From the NCBI GenBank assembly GCA_963810555.1, contig CAWENX010000007.1, forward strand, positions 620,001 to 684,000: a stretch of 64,000 nucleotides of DNA, written 5' to 3'. Positions within the stretch are counted from its first letter, which is position 1. Every line of letters begins with the position of its first letter. Below are positions 36,015 to 45,180 of the stretch, in pieces. The notes under the pieces were generated by a model. That model was not told the origin of the DNA, did no database searches, and saw nothing but the letters and a program-made list of their open reading frames with translations. Both the position numbers and the translations under genes were made by a program. This DNA is from G963677325 sp963810555. Its GTDB lineage: Bacteria; Bacteroidota; Bacteroidia; Bacteroidales; Prolixibacteraceae.

Positions 36015-36575
36015 TCATTTTTGTCTGCTATATCTCATATACACCGACACATTGATTTCCCTTGCCATTTTTATGCCAAACATTTTTGGCAGCTTGATTT
36101 TAAAATCCTTCGGTTTCACTATAAACTGGGATTTCGCACTTAGTTCATCTTTGGTGACCGTCAGGATGCCAGGATGAGAAACCCTCCGTGTTACGTTATG
36201 AATGGTGATTTCGCCCGCGACTACGACCTGATATTCTCCATATTTATTGAAATCGATATCGGCAAGGTTTAAAATTTTTCCAACAAAATCGGATTCCGGA
36301 TATCGTTCCGAATTCATGTACTTTTCATTGAAGTCCTTCTCAATAGCTTTGTTCTGGAAATGAAAAGATTTTATCATCGCATGGAATTCAACCTCGCCCG
36401 TTTTTGTGTTAATGGCACCTTCCACCTCATGGTTATCGCCCCTGATATTGTCAAAAGGTTTCTTTCCGAAAAATGATACGAATCCCGTGTGGGTACTAAA
36501 ATCCTGAGCCCTCAGAAAAGAGCTTGTCAACAGAAACACCCCGGAAAGCAATAACACCTTATATTTTGTAACCAT
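36015..36575 (-). CDS. YceI-family periplasmic protein
   Basis: A 186-residue lipocalin-like beta-barrel protein with signal peptide (MVTKYKVLLLSGVFLLTSSF, cleaved near LRAQ). The YceI landmarks are present: VSFFGKKPFDNIRGDNHEVE, FHFQNKAIEKDFNEKYMNSE, RYPESDFVGKI, the EITIHNVTR strand, and the C-terminal INVSVYMRYS. Members bind long polyisoprenoid or fatty-acid-like ligands. No partner gene (cytochrome b561) is nearby. Confidence 0.92.
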   Translation of the reverse strand: MVTKYKVLLLSGVFLLTSSFLRAQDFSTHTGFVSFFGKKPFDNIRGDNHEVEGAINTKTGEVEFHAMIKSFHFQNKAIEKDFNEKYMNSERYPESDFVGKILNLADIDFNKYGEYQVVVAGEITIHNVTRRVSHPGILTVTKDELSAKSQFIVKPKDFKIKLPKMFGIKMAREINVSVYMRYSRQK

Positions 36576-36861
36576 TTGAAAATAGAATTTTTAAGCTCAA
36601 TTTCTAAAAGAATTTCCCTTCAAAGAGAACTGCAACCTCCTATGATTTTTTTATTGCAATTCTACACAGTGCCTGGTTAAAACTTTAAAAACAGAATGTG
36701 TTTATCATCAAAAATACGACACCATACATGAAGCTGAACTATCCGTTTTTGAGTATCCGGAGATGTGATTCAAAAGACGAAGATTACATCCTTCGTTAGG
36801 ATACATAACCCCATATAAATATGAAATTAAGTATCAGCAAACTAAAAAAGCGGCAAAGAAC

Positions 36862-37035
36862 TTAGAGAATTGTCCTCTTTTTTGTCGCAATTCCAATATG
36901 TCCACCATGTATTTCCCCGGCCGGTTTCCATCCCTTACATGCATCAACAGGACGGACATCTATGATACACACAGACGGATTTTCCAATAAAGAAACTACC
37001 TCCCCGGTACTTATCTCAGTTTTTGATTCATTCAT
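36862..37035 (-). pseudogene. Truncated copy of the EanB-like rhodanese gene
   Basis: A 57-residue frame from ATG 37035: TEISTGEVVSLLENPSVCII, then DVRPVDACKGWKPAGEIHGG and HIGIATKKRTIL. It parallels the N-terminus of the full rhodanese at 39019 (IIDIRQVDAYNGWRLHDEKR, GGHILGAKSL). After GGHI the similarity is lost and the frame stops, so only the first tenth of the gene remains. It lies on the opposite strand to the intact copy. Confidence 0.7.
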
Positions 37036-37049
37036 TATATTGCACTTAT

Positions 37050-37208
37050 TTATTCAGTCTTAATAATCCGGGCATCTTTCCAGGATATGATTCTTCCCTT
37101 AGTAAAATCTGCAAGAGGTCTTAATTCAGGATAGTACCATTTCGCATCGGCAATGGTTTTGCTGTCCATATTGAGTGTGAGGTATGAGAAAGAGGCGAAA
37201 CTATCCAT
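37050..37208 (-). pseudogene. C-terminal fragment of a DUF427 protein
   Basis: A 52-residue frame coding FSYLTLNMDSKTIADAKWYY followed by PELRPLADFTKGRIISWKDA and RIIKTE. This is the conserved C-terminal half of DUF427 proteins (AAWYYPxPxxAAxxIKGxVAFW). The N-terminal half is missing here; its equivalent is found on the plus strand at 38863. The fragment is directly followed by the truncated rhodanese start, the same order as at the intact locus. Confidence 0.65.
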
Positions 37209-37267
37209 TTTTCCATTTTTGATTAAATAAAACTTCTACCGGAAATAAATCCTCAATTCGGCAGGCG

Positions 37268-37534
37268 CTATTCAGAGAAAAGATCATCAACATAACAATA
37301 TTCCCAGTTTTCACCAGGCTCAAAGGATTTGATAACCGGATGCCCGGTTTTATGGAAATGTTTGGTAGCATGCTTGTTTTTTGAATTATCGCAACAACCA
37401 ACGTGTCCGCATTCAAGGCAGAGCCTTAGATGTACCCAGGAATCACCCGTTTTTAAGCATTCTTCGCATCCTTCAGGCGTATTTGCGCTGATATTAATGT
37501 CGGCATTCTCAATATGATTGCAGGAATATGCCAT
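37268..37534 (-). CDS. UBP-type zinc finger protein
   Basis: An 88-residue protein that is just one zf-UBP domain. Cys/His ligands are visible at CNH, CEEC, LCLECGHVGCCD, KHATKHFHKTGHPV and the end ENWEYCYVDD. In eukaryotes this domain binds ubiquitin C-termini; bacterial stand-alone members have unknown function. It sits between the DUF427 fragment and the DUF5996 gene on the same strand. Confidence 0.9.
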   Translation of the reverse strand: MAYSCNHIENADINISANTPEGCEECLKTGDSWVHLRLCLECGHVGCCDNSKNKHATKHFHKTGHPVIKSFEPGENWEYCYVDDLFSE

Positions 37535-37582
37535 AACGTTTTATATTAGTTGAAATTATCAAAATTTATAATTCGGTCTGAA

Positions 37583-38500
37583 TTAACCATAAACCTGCTT
37601 AACAGGTATTTCAGCTTTTAATGATTCAACATCCCATCCGCCGGCTCTTGCCCCAATGTCATAAGTTTCGATCAGAAATTTAAGAATTGATTCTGCCGGG
37701 TTCCCGGAATCAATCACTTCTTGATAATCAATAATATACTCCCTCATATTATTATTATAATATTTTTCACCCTGATGACCTGGAACTTCTATTCCTTCAG
37801 GTGCAGGGTAGAAATATGAATAAAAAGCCGCATGTGGATAATTTTTATCTCCTGGCCAGAATCCGAAAGTGAAGTTTTCCTCGTTTTCTGCAAATTTCAG
37901 AATTCTGTCGGCTCCTGCAGGAATCGCACACGGTTTTCCCGAAAAACGAGTCTCACATAAATCGAAGGTACCCCAGAAAAAATGCACAGGACTGCTTTTA
38001 CCACGGAATCCGGATCTGAAGCTTTCGAATACTTTTTGTACCTGAATAAGAATCTTCCACCAGGTGTGTACGAAGTCTTTATTATACGACTTTTTCCCAT
38101 TATCCAATTCAAATCTTACCGGATCAGCAAATTCAGAAGGTAAGGTATTGATCACAATGTTTATTCCCATGGATTTGAGGATATCCGTGAAATCCCTGTA
38201 AAATTCTGCCACAGAAGAGGGGAAAAGTGGAATGACTTTCAACTGGTTATTGCTTAACCGTATGGATAGATTGTGATCGATGAAATTAAATTCAATTTCA
38301 AAAACGCCATCCTCATAAGGGATAAGCCCTGTTGTCATTCCCTTCATATTCAGATAAAAGGCTACCTGCCACCACTGATTTAAAAAAGGATTTAACGCAA
38401 GCTTCACCTTACCTATGATCTGCATTTTCATGTGAAGTGTATCAAGTGTATCGCTCCAATTTTCGTATCGCAATGATGGCCAGGAATTTGTAGAATTCAT
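37583..38500 (-). CDS. DUF5996 family protein
   Basis: A 305-residue protein. SWPSLRYENWSDTLDTLHMK and MQIIGKVKLALNPFLNQWWQ at the start, HFFWGTFDLCETRFSG in the middle, FTFGFWPGDKNYPHAAFYSY and the end are hallmarks of DUF5996, a widespread uncharacterised family. Full length. It is the first gene of a short minus-strand unit with the zinc-finger gene (48 bp apart). Confidence 0.9.
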   Translation of the reverse strand: MNSTNSWPSLRYENWSDTLDTLHMKMQIIGKVKLALNPFLNQWWQVAFYLNMKGMTTGLIPYEDGVFEIEFNFIDHNLSIRLSNNQLKVIPLFPSSVAEFYRDFTDILKSMGINIVINTLPSEFADPVRFELDNGKKSYNKDFVHTWWKILIQVQKVFESFRSGFRGKSSPVHFFWGTFDLCETRFSGKPCAIPAGADRILKFAENEENFTFGFWPGDKNYPHAAFYSYFYPAPEGIEVPGHQGEKYYNNNMREYIIDYQEVIDSGNPAESILKFLIETYDIGARAGGWDVESLKAEIPVKQVYG

Positions 38501-38862
38501 GACGTTTCTTTTAATTAGAGGTTAACAAATCCATTTTGTTATTGTTCATGGCAAATCCGGTAAATTTTGTATAAAAGAGAAGACGCGGCCGGAAGCAGGG
38601 TTGTTCATCATGATGGAGATTGTCGAGGGTCATGTGATTGTCGGAATTGTCGTGTCCGCTTTGTTCAGAAACAGGCAAAGCAATCAAATGGGGATTGGAA
38701 TTAAGGGTTTCGGTCTGCCTTCGCTGAAGACTCTTTTGCCTTTGGCGCCCGCACAAATAATTAAAAAGATGGGAAATTTTTATTAAATTGAAATACGCTG
38801 ATTTGAACCAGCGAGCCTCAAAGAGTGTTAAATAAACATTTGATTATAAAATTACTTTTAAA
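38501..38862. other. Divergent intergenic region
   Basis: About 360 bp between the DUF5996 gene and the DUF427 remnant. Open frames on both strands have no protein character. Promoters for the minus-strand unit and the ergothioneine-type operon should lie here or just downstream, but no convincing TAnnTTTG/TTG pair is seen. Confidence 0.4.
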
Positions 38863-39012
38863 ATGAAAGTTATTTGGAACGGAAATGTAATTGCTGAGAT
38901 CAAACCAATCCCGGTGCTTTTTGGCATTATCCTGCGCCCACAGGTCTGGCCTGCAGTCTTAAAGTTGGGATGCTTTGGGGAAAGGTGTTCGGGTCATAAA
39001 GGATTAAATTAG
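38863..39012 (+). pseudogene. N-terminal fragment of a DUF427 protein
   Basis: A 49-residue frame. Only MKVIWNGNVIAEI matches the DUF427 N-terminus (MKAIWNGxVIAES); the rest has no similarity to the family and stops 6 bp before the rhodanese start. It may still be translated as a leader, coupled to the operon. It is the counterpart of the C-terminal fragment at 37050. Confidence 0.55.
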
Positions 39013-39018
39013 ATTTCT

Positions 39019-40371
39019 ATGTTTACTGAAATAACGACCAGTGAGTTAATGTCCATAATTGCTGCATCAAAAAGCCCCTCTGGAGGAATTGAGGAGGCTT
39101 CTTTATTGCCATCGCCACCCTTAAAAATCATTGACATTCGTCAGGTAGACGCCTACAATGGATGGAGGCTTCACGATGAAAAGCGTGGCGGACATATCTT
39201 AGGAGCAAAAAGTCTATCGGCTAAATGGGCCAATTACATCGATTGGATTGAAATCGTGCGGTCGAAAGGGATTTTACCTGAACATGAAATCGTGCTGTAT
39301 GGTTACTCGACAGAGGAAACTGAAAAAATTGCAGAACGTTTCTCCCGGGCTGATTACCAAAAAATCAGAGTTTACAACCATTTTCAGGAAGAATGGTCTG
39401 TAAATGATGAACTTCCAATGGATTTTCTTCCAAAATTTCAAAATCTTGTACCGGCAAGTTGGGTGAACGACATCATTTCGGGAAAAATGCCCACTGAAAT
39501 TGAAGGACAAAAAGTTGTGATTTGTCATGCTCATTACCGCAACCGGGATGCTTATTTGAGTGGACATATTCCGGGAGCAATTGATATGGACACACTTGCC
39601 CTCGAAGCGCCTGAAACCTGGAACAGAAGGTCGCCGGAAGAGTTAGAGCAAGCATTGTTACAGCATGGCATTACCTCTGACACCACCGTTATTCTATACG
39701 GTAAATTTATGTTCCCCGACAACAATGACGAATTCCCGGGAAGTGCTGCCGGTGATATTGGTGCCATCCGTATTGCAATGATTATGATTTATGCAGGTGT
39801 GAAAGATGTGAGAGTATTAAATGGTGGTTTTCAGTCATGGGAAGATGCTGGTTATAAAATCAGCACCGACGATGTTCCCAGGAAACCGGTTACTGATTTT
39901 GGCTTGCAAATTCCGGCAAATCCTTCAATCATCGTTGATATTAACGAGGCTAAAGAGATGATAAAAGCCAAAGATGCCGACATCGTTTGTGTAAGAAGCT
40001 GGTCCGAATACATTGGTGAAGTGAGTGGTTACAATTATATCGAGAAAAAAGGACGAATTCCGGGAGCTATCTTCGGAAATAGTGGTTCCGATGCCTATCA
40101 CATGGAAAATTATCGCAACGTCGATCATACCGTTCGTGAGTTTCACGAAGTGGCAGAAATTTGGAAAGAAGTGGGTATTGTACCTGAAAAACACCTGGCT
40201 TATTATTGTGGCACAGGATGGCGTGGAAGTGAAGCCTGGTTCAATGCCTGGCTCATGGGTTGGCCGCATGTATCAGTATTCGATGGCGGATGGTTTGAAT
40301 GGAGCAACGACCCGGAGAACCCATATGAAACTGGTATTCCTGAAAACCGGAATGCTGAAATATTTTCTTAA
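39019..40371 (+). CDS. eanB: Multi-rhodanese sulfurtransferase, EanB-like (hercynine to ergothioneine)
   Basis: A 450-residue protein of consecutive rhodanese domains: first around IIDIRQVDAYNGWRLHDEKR, second around AHYRNRDAYLSGHIPGAIDM, third at the C-terminus. Cys397 sits in the active-site loop YYCGTGWRGSEAW, where a persulfide would form. The general architecture and the CGTGWR loop fit EanB of Chlorobium limicola, which moves sulfur directly onto the imidazole C2 of hercynine without oxygen. The decisive context is the histidine methyltransferase gene starting 3 bp downstream. Without it this would be called a thiosulfate/3-mercaptopyruvate sulfurtransferase; that remains the alternative. 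Confidence 0.78.
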   Translation: MFTEITTSELMSIIAASKSPSGGIEEASLLPSPPLKIIDIRQVDAYNGWRLHDEKRGGHILGAKSLSAKWANYIDWIEIVRSKGILPEHEIVLYGYSTEETEKIAERFSRADYQKIRVYNHFQEEWSVNDELPMDFLPKFQNLVPASWVNDIISGKMPTEIEGQKVVICHAHYRNRDAYLSGHIPGAIDMDTLALEAPETWNRRSPEELEQALLQHGITSDTTVILYGKFMFPDNNDEFPGSAAGDIGAIRIAMIMIYAGVKDVRVLNGGFQSWEDAGYKISTDDVPRKPVTDFGLQIPANPSIIVDINEAKEMIKAKDADIVCVRSWSEYIGEVSGYNYIEKKGRIPGAIFGNSGSDAYHMENYRNVDHTVREFHEVAEIWKEVGIVPEKHLAYYCGTGWRGSEAWFNAWLMGWPHVSVFDGGWFEWSNDPENPYETGIPENRNAEIFS

Positions 40372-40374
40372 AAC

Positions 40375-41337
40375 ATGGAACAGCAAATATTAATCTCCGA
40401 AATTGCCAAAGATGCTTTACGAGGACTTTCTGCAGATCCAAAATTTTTATTGTCGAAATATTTCTATGACGATACCGGTACCTCCATATTTCAGGACATT
40501 ATGCAAATGCCTGAGTATTACCTGACCGATTGTGAGTATGAAATATTTACAACCCATAGGAAACAAATTACCGATGCATTCCATCAGGGAGTATTGGGGT
40601 TTGATTTGATCGAATTTGGATCGGGTGATGGCCTGAAAACAAAAATTCTATTGCAATTTTTGGTTGGAAATTCGGTCGGCTTTCATTATATTCCGGTTGA
40701 TATCAGCCACAAGGCCAATATTGGATTAATTGAAAGTCTTAAAATCGAATTGCCTTTTCTGAAAGTCAATGCTAAAACAGGTGATTATTTTCAAGAAGTC
40801 AATAAGTTGAATGGTCATTCGGGTCTGCGAAAAGTTATTCTTTTTCTGGGCTCCAACATTGGAAATTTTACCGATGAAGAAATAAACCTGTTTTTAGCAC
40901 AGCTCTCAAGTCTTTGTCACAAAGGCGATAAAGTGCTGATTGGTTTTGATCTTAAAAAATCGCCGGCCGTGATCATGAAGGCTTATAACGATCCGCATGG
41001 TCATACCCGATGTTTTAATCTGAATCATTTAATCCGTTTAAACAGGGAACTTAATGCAAATTTTGATCCTGATCAATTCGAACATCACACAGAATATAAC
41101 CCGGTGACTGGCGAAGTGAAAAGCTTTCTGGTTTCGAAATCGGAACAAGTAGTTTACATCGCTGATCTGGAGCAAAGTTTTCATTTCAGGAAGTGGGAAT
41201 CCATATTTATGGAGCTTTCACGTAAATTTGATTACGGAACTATTGATATTCTTGCCAAAGATCATGGTTTTAGGGTGGAAACTCAATACACCGATAGGCT
41301 GAATTATTTTGTCGATTCATTATGGATTAAGGAATAA
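40375..41337 (+). CDS. eanA: L-histidine N-alpha-trimethyltransferase (EanA/EgtD-like)
   Basis: A 320-residue SAM-dependent methyltransferase of the EgtD family, making hercynine (trimethyl-histidine). Features: the substrate segment MPEYYLTDCEYEIF (Tyr48/Tyr49), SAM loop IEFGSGDGLKTK (79-90), DISHKAN, FLGSNIGNFTDEE, and the histidine-binding Glu280-x-Ser282 in MELSRKFDYG, matching the Glu/Ser pair of mycobacterial EgtD. Length is standard. There is no EgtB sulfoxide synthase nearby. Pairing with a rhodanese therefore indicates the oxygen-independent EanA/EanB route. Confidence 0.9.
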   Translation: MEQQILISEIAKDALRGLSADPKFLLSKYFYDDTGTSIFQDIMQMPEYYLTDCEYEIFTTHRKQITDAFHQGVLGFDLIEFGSGDGLKTKILLQFLVGNSVGFHYIPVDISHKANIGLIESLKIELPFLKVNAKTGDYFQEVNKLNGHSGLRKVILFLGSNIGNFTDEEINLFLAQLSSLCHKGDKVLIGFDLKKSPAVIMKAYNDPHGHTRCFNLNHLIRLNRELNANFDPDQFEHHTEYNPVTGEVKSFLVSKSEQVVYIADLEQSFHFRKWESIFMELSRKFDYGTIDILAKDHGFRVETQYTDRLNYFVDSLWIKE

Positions 41338-41391
41338 TTGGCTCATTAATTTCAGGATAACCCGAATTAAACCCGATTTAAACAGGATAGT

Positions 41392-42948
41392 ATGGCTCTG
41401 CTGAACGATATTTTTAAAACGGTTGCCGATCGTCGGGAATATCTTTACGAACTGCTTATTCAGCATATTCTTTTAAGCCTTGGCGCCATTGTAATTATTA
41501 CGATAATTGGTCTGGGTGCCGGCATTGGCCTTCTGCACAAATCCAAATTACGCCGGATTGTTTTGGGGTTGGTCAATTTTTTATACACCATCCCATCCAT
41601 TGCCATGTTTGGACTCTTCATTCCATTTATTGGCATTGGTTATGGAAACGCGCTGGTGGTTCTGGTTATTTATGGATTGCTGCCTGTTATACGCAACACC
41701 TATACAGGATTAAGTGAAGTAGATCCGTTGTTACTCGATGCTGCAAAAGGAATGGGAGCCACTCCAGGGCAGGCTTTTTTACGCATCAGGTGGCCTCTTG
41801 CATTCCCTACCATTTTAAGCGGGTTTCGTACCATGGTGGTAATGACCATCGCGCTGGCAGGATTGGCTTCTTTTATTGGCGCCGGAGGTTTGGGTCAGGC
41901 CATTTACCGGGGTATCAATACAAATAATTCTTCTCTGATTTTAGTGGGTTCAATTGCGGTGGCCTTGCTCGCATTGGTTGCCGATTTATCCATCGGCGCA
42001 ATCGGGAATTCGCTGAAATTAAAGGCGAAGAAAACCGAAAAGAAGAATCGTTTCCTGAAATATTTTGGTCTGCTGATTCTGGCGGGTCTGGTTCTTTTTG
42101 TTGCGCTGAAAAATTCCGGCAACTCCTTCAGAAAAGAAATTGTTGTGGCGTCAAAGCCTACTGCAGAACAGTACATCTTAGGAGAGATCGTTTCACAGAT
42201 AATTGAAAGCAACACGGATATTCGGGTCATCCGCAAATTTGGCATTGGTGGCGGTACTTCTAATATCCACCCTGCAATGTTGAAAGGCAAAATCGATATT
42301 TATCCTGAATACACAGGAACTGCGTGGTTGTTTGTTCTGAAAAAACCTCAAATTCATGATCCTGACAGTTTGTATTCAGCTTTAAAAAAAGCCTACCTGG
42401 AACAATTCAAGTTTGACTGGGTCTGTCGGTTGGGTTTCAATAATACTTTTACATTGGCATTACCTGAAACTTTGGCTCAAAGAGAAAATATACGAACCTT
42501 TTCAGAGCTTGCTGCAAAAAGCAATCAATTTGTGTTTGGTGCTGAATTCGATTTTTTCGAACGCGAAGATGGATTCACCGGACTATGCAAGTTTTATCCA
42601 TTCAACTTTAAAAAATTAGTGGAGTTGGATGTGAACCTGAAATTTCAGGCGATCGAAAACCACACTGTTGACGTTATCAACGCCTTTTCAACTGACCCAC
42701 GCATACGCCAAATGAACCTCCGGGTACTGAAAGACGACAAGCTGTTTTTTCCTGCCTACCAGGCTGGTATTGTGATTAGAAACGAAACTCAGCAAAAATA
42801 TCCGGAATTGAACGGACTACTCGAACGCCTCGATGGTCTCATTGATGATTCGACCATGCTGCAAATGAATTACGAGGTAGAAATTGAGAAAAAATCGCCC
42901 GCTGAGGTTGCACAAACCTTTTTAAAGTCACACGGATTAATAAAATAG
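41392..42948 (+). CDS. ABC transporter permease fused to substrate-binding domain (OpuC/EgtUBC type)
   Basis: A 518-residue fusion. Residues 1-210 hold about six membrane helices with the EAA-type loop DAAKGMGATPGQAFLRIRW (about 116-134) that contacts the ATPase. A seventh helix (residues about 222-240) leads to an OpuAC/OsmF-type binding domain (VASKPTAEQYILGEI, NIHPAMLKGKIDIYPEYTGT). This arrangement is shared by betaine/choline importers (OpuC) and by EgtUBC of Streptococcus/EgtV of Helicobacter, which import ergothioneine. Ergothioneine, a betaine of a thiol-histidine, is the natural substrate here given the two upstream genes; choline or glycine betaine cannot be excluded from sequence alone. 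Confidence 0.85.
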   Translation: MALLNDIFKTVADRREYLYELLIQHILLSLGAIVIITIIGLGAGIGLLHKSKLRRIVLGLVNFLYTIPSIAMFGLFIPFIGIGYGNALVVLVIYGLLPVIRNTYTGLSEVDPLLLDAAKGMGATPGQAFLRIRWPLAFPTILSGFRTMVVMTIALAGLASFIGAGGLGQAIYRGINTNNSSLILVGSIAVALLALVADLSIGAIGNSLKLKAKKTEKKNRFLKYFGLLILAGLVLFVALKNSGNSFRKEIVVASKPTAEQYILGEIVSQIIESNTDIRVIRKFGIGGGTSNIHPAMLKGKIDIYPEYTGTAWLFVLKKPQIHDPDSLYSALKKAYLEQFKFDWVCRLGFNNTFTLALPETLAQRENIRTFSELAAKSNQFVFGAEFDFFEREDGFTGLCKFYPFNFKKLVELDVNLKFQAIENHTVDVINAFSTDPRIRQMNLRVLKDDKLFFPAYQAGIVIRNETQQKYPELNGLLERLDGLIDDSTMLQMNYEVEIEKKSPAEVAQTFLKSHGLIK

Positions 42949-42952
42949 GGGA

Positions 42953-43681
42953 ATGGCAGAAACAATTATTGATATACAAAATGTTGTCAAATCCTACCAA
43001 CCCGGGACGCCTGTCTTGCGCAATGTTTCGCTGACAATATCCAAAGGTGCATTTGTTACCATTATTGGTCCCAGTGGAAGCGGTAAAACAACTTTGTTGC
43101 GACTCATTAACGGAATGACCTGTTTTGATTCCGGGCGCATTGCAGTCATGAACAAGGATATAGCAAACTGGAACAAAATTCAACTTCGGCGAAGTATTGG
43201 GTATGTCATTCAGCAGGGAGGACTTTTCCCTCACTTAACGGTTCGACAAAATATAGCGTTTGTTTTAAGCATTTCGGGTATTCCCATTCAGATTATCGAG
43301 GATAGGGTGAGCAATTTAGCAGACATGATGAACTTCGATGATCAGCAATTGAATTCATTTCCTTCTGCTTTGAGCGGTGGTCAGCAGCAACGGGTTGGCG
43401 TTGCCAGGGCTTTGGCTTCACAACCCGAAATAGTACTGATGGACGAACCGCTTGGCGCTCTCGATAACATTACCCGCCGAAAACTACAGATGGAGTTAAA
43501 AGAGATGCACCAAAAACTGGGAATTACCTTTGTCATGGTCACCCACGATTTGCGTGAAGCATTTGCACTGGGGACACAGGTCGTCATTTTGAACGAAGGC
43601 GGGATTGAGCAATTTGATACTCCTGAAATGATTCAGAAACAACCTGCCAATGAATGGCTGAAAAACTTCATCACGATGTAA
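42953..43681 (+). CDS. ABC transporter ATP-binding protein (OpuCA/EgtUA type)
   Basis: A 242-residue ATPase. Walker A GPSGSGKTTLL at 39-49, Q-loop YVIQQGGLFPHLTV, signature LSGGQQQRVGVARAL, Walker B IVLMDEPLGALD and the switch MVTHD are all intact. It lacks the CBS regulatory domains of osmotic OpuA/OpuC ATPases, as do EgtUA-type proteins. It starts 4 bp after the permease gene and ends the operon. Confidence 0.93.
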   Translation: MAETIIDIQNVVKSYQPGTPVLRNVSLTISKGAFVTIIGPSGSGKTTLLRLINGMTCFDSGRIAVMNKDIANWNKIQLRRSIGYVIQQGGLFPHLTVRQNIAFVLSISGIPIQIIEDRVSNLADMMNFDDQQLNSFPSALSGGQQQRVGVARALASQPEIVLMDEPLGALDNITRRKLQMELKEMHQKLGITFVMVTHDLREAFALGTQVVILNEGGIEQFDTPEMIQKQPANEWLKNFITM

Positions 43682-43792
43682 TATGGAAAAAAGACTGTAA
43701 TTATGAAATATGAAACAATGACAACGATCACATTAAAGATACCCCTAAAAATAGGACAGCAGTATTAATTTGATTTATTAACATTGTTGTCT

Positions 43793-43950
43793 ATGAAAAG
43801 CAGGAGAAAATTTACAGCAGAATTTAAGGCAAAAGTTGCCATTGAAGCGTTGAAGGAACAGGAAAGTATTGTTTAACTATCGAAACGATACGGTCTTCAC
43901 CCCAATCAGATCACCAACTGGAAAAAGGAATTCCTCTCCAAAACAGGTTC
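43793..43950 (+). mobile_element. IS3-family OrfA fragment with internal stop
   Basis: MKSRRKFTAEFKAKVAIEAL, KEQESIV, TAA stop, then LSKRYGLHPNQITNWKKEFL. This is the helix-turn-helix of IS3/IS911-type OrfA. The stop at 43874-43876 replaces a conserved residue (usually Glu). The catalytic OrfB is absent and the fragment is cut by the next remnant. Confidence 0.75.
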
Positions 43951-44203
43951 CCTTATAGTGGTTGATTTTGGACTGTTCCGTCTGGAACAACAGCAACAGT
44001 TTGACCTGATTAAACTGATCGAAGAACGACATGGGAAAGCATCAACGATCATTGCAAGCCGGTTACCGGTAGCTAATTGGTATGATATATTCGGTGAAGA
44101 AATCATTGCCGATTCGATTCTGGACAGACTTGTCCACTCTTCTCACAGAATTGAATTTAAAGGTGAAAGTTTAAGAAAAAACGGTAAAATTGTCAGTCCA
44201 TAG
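43951..44203 (+). mobile_element. IS21-family IstB C-terminal fragment
   Basis: About 83 codons: LIVVDFGLFRLEQQQQFDLI, ERHGKASTIIASRLPVANWY, then ADSILDRLVHSSHRIEFKGE, which is the C-terminal third of IstB. It begins after a partial Walker B and has no N-terminal half. It is related to, but distinct from, the IstB copy at 44377. Confidence 0.75.
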
Positions 44204-44376
44204 ACTTAGTTGAACCAACAAACTCGAGGGGGTCCTGACTTGTGACGCTTATGGCATTTTATCATTTCAAGATTTTTATATGCTTGATAATGTGAAAATT
44301 CCGGAGTATATTGAACTACTATTCCGGTGCAAATTGAACCAAATGTTAAAAGATGGATTTGCAAGACGAAGATGGA

Positions 44377-45111
44377 TTAAATTTTAATATTTCTCTTTCT
44401 CAGTGATTCTCCTTTTAAATCGAAGCGATGAGCGTTGCCTGACAATCTGTCCATAATTACATCGGCGATTGTTGATTCTCCAATGTAATCGTACCAATTA
44501 CCAACAGGTAATTGTGAGGTAATAATCATTGATTTTTTACCATATCGGTCTTCCAGGATTTGGAGTATTGCAAGTCTTGAGTTAGCATCCAACGGATGTA
44601 ACCCAAAATCATCAAGTATCAGCAAATGTGTTTTTTCTATCTGAGTCAGGAACTTGAGCAAAGTACCCTCTAACTTACATAAAGTAATCTTTTCCAGAAA
44701 CTTGCTCATTGAAAAGTATAAGGTTTTGTATCCAAAGGCACAGGCTTGCCGACCTATAGCACAAGCGATATAGCTTTTCCCACAACCGGTAGCACCCGTA
44801 ATAAGGATATTCTCGGCCCGTTTAACAAAACCGCAATCGGATATGGCAGCAATGGTCTCTTTGCTTAAATTTCGATCTGAAGTACAATGCACTTGTTCCA
44901 ATATTGCATCATATCGGAGTTTGCTGAGTTTAAGATACATTTGGGTACGATTGTGCAAACGTGACTGTATCTCGGCCTCTGAGAGTTGTGCCATAAAATG
45001 ATGGATTCCGGGTTGTTCTTGTTGTGGCATTGAAAGAATCCTTTAATAGGACTGAAGCATTCCGTTTAGTTTAAGTTATTGTAACTCATAAATCATGTTT
45101 TCTGTGCTCAT
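44377..45111 (-). pseudogene. IS21-family helper ATPase IstB with two N-terminal stops
   Basis: The full-length frame would be 244 residues from ATG 45111 (MSTENMIYELQ, stop, LKLNGMLQSY, stop, RILSMPQQEQPGIHHF). TAA stops occupy codons 12 and 23. From 45030 the frame is open for 217 residues with Walker A TGATGCGKSYIAC, Walker B LLILDDFGL, and the C-terminal IADVIMDRLSGNAHRFDLKG. IstB loads the IstA transposase onto target DNA. No IstA remains. Internal initiation could still give a shortened ATPase. Confidence 0.8.
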
Positions 45112-45180
45112 GATGATTTAATTAATTGATTAATAATATAATAAAAGCATTTATTAATTGTAGTATGTATCTTTTCCCCC

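Noticed and set aside
39019..40371. Plain thiosulfate sulfurtransferase call
   Set aside because: Kept as an alternative only: the immediate coupling to a histidine trimethyltransferase and the CGTGWR loop favour EanB.
41392..43681. Osmoprotectant (betaine/choline) uptake operon
   Set aside because: The ATPase lacks CBS domains and the genes follow ergothioneine biosynthesis genes; still not excluded by sequence alone.
43874..45111. Recoding of TAA, since several transposase remnants have TAA at conserved positions
   Set aside because: Intact genes all around end normally with TAA and contain none internally; the remnants are also truncated, so ordinary decay explains it.
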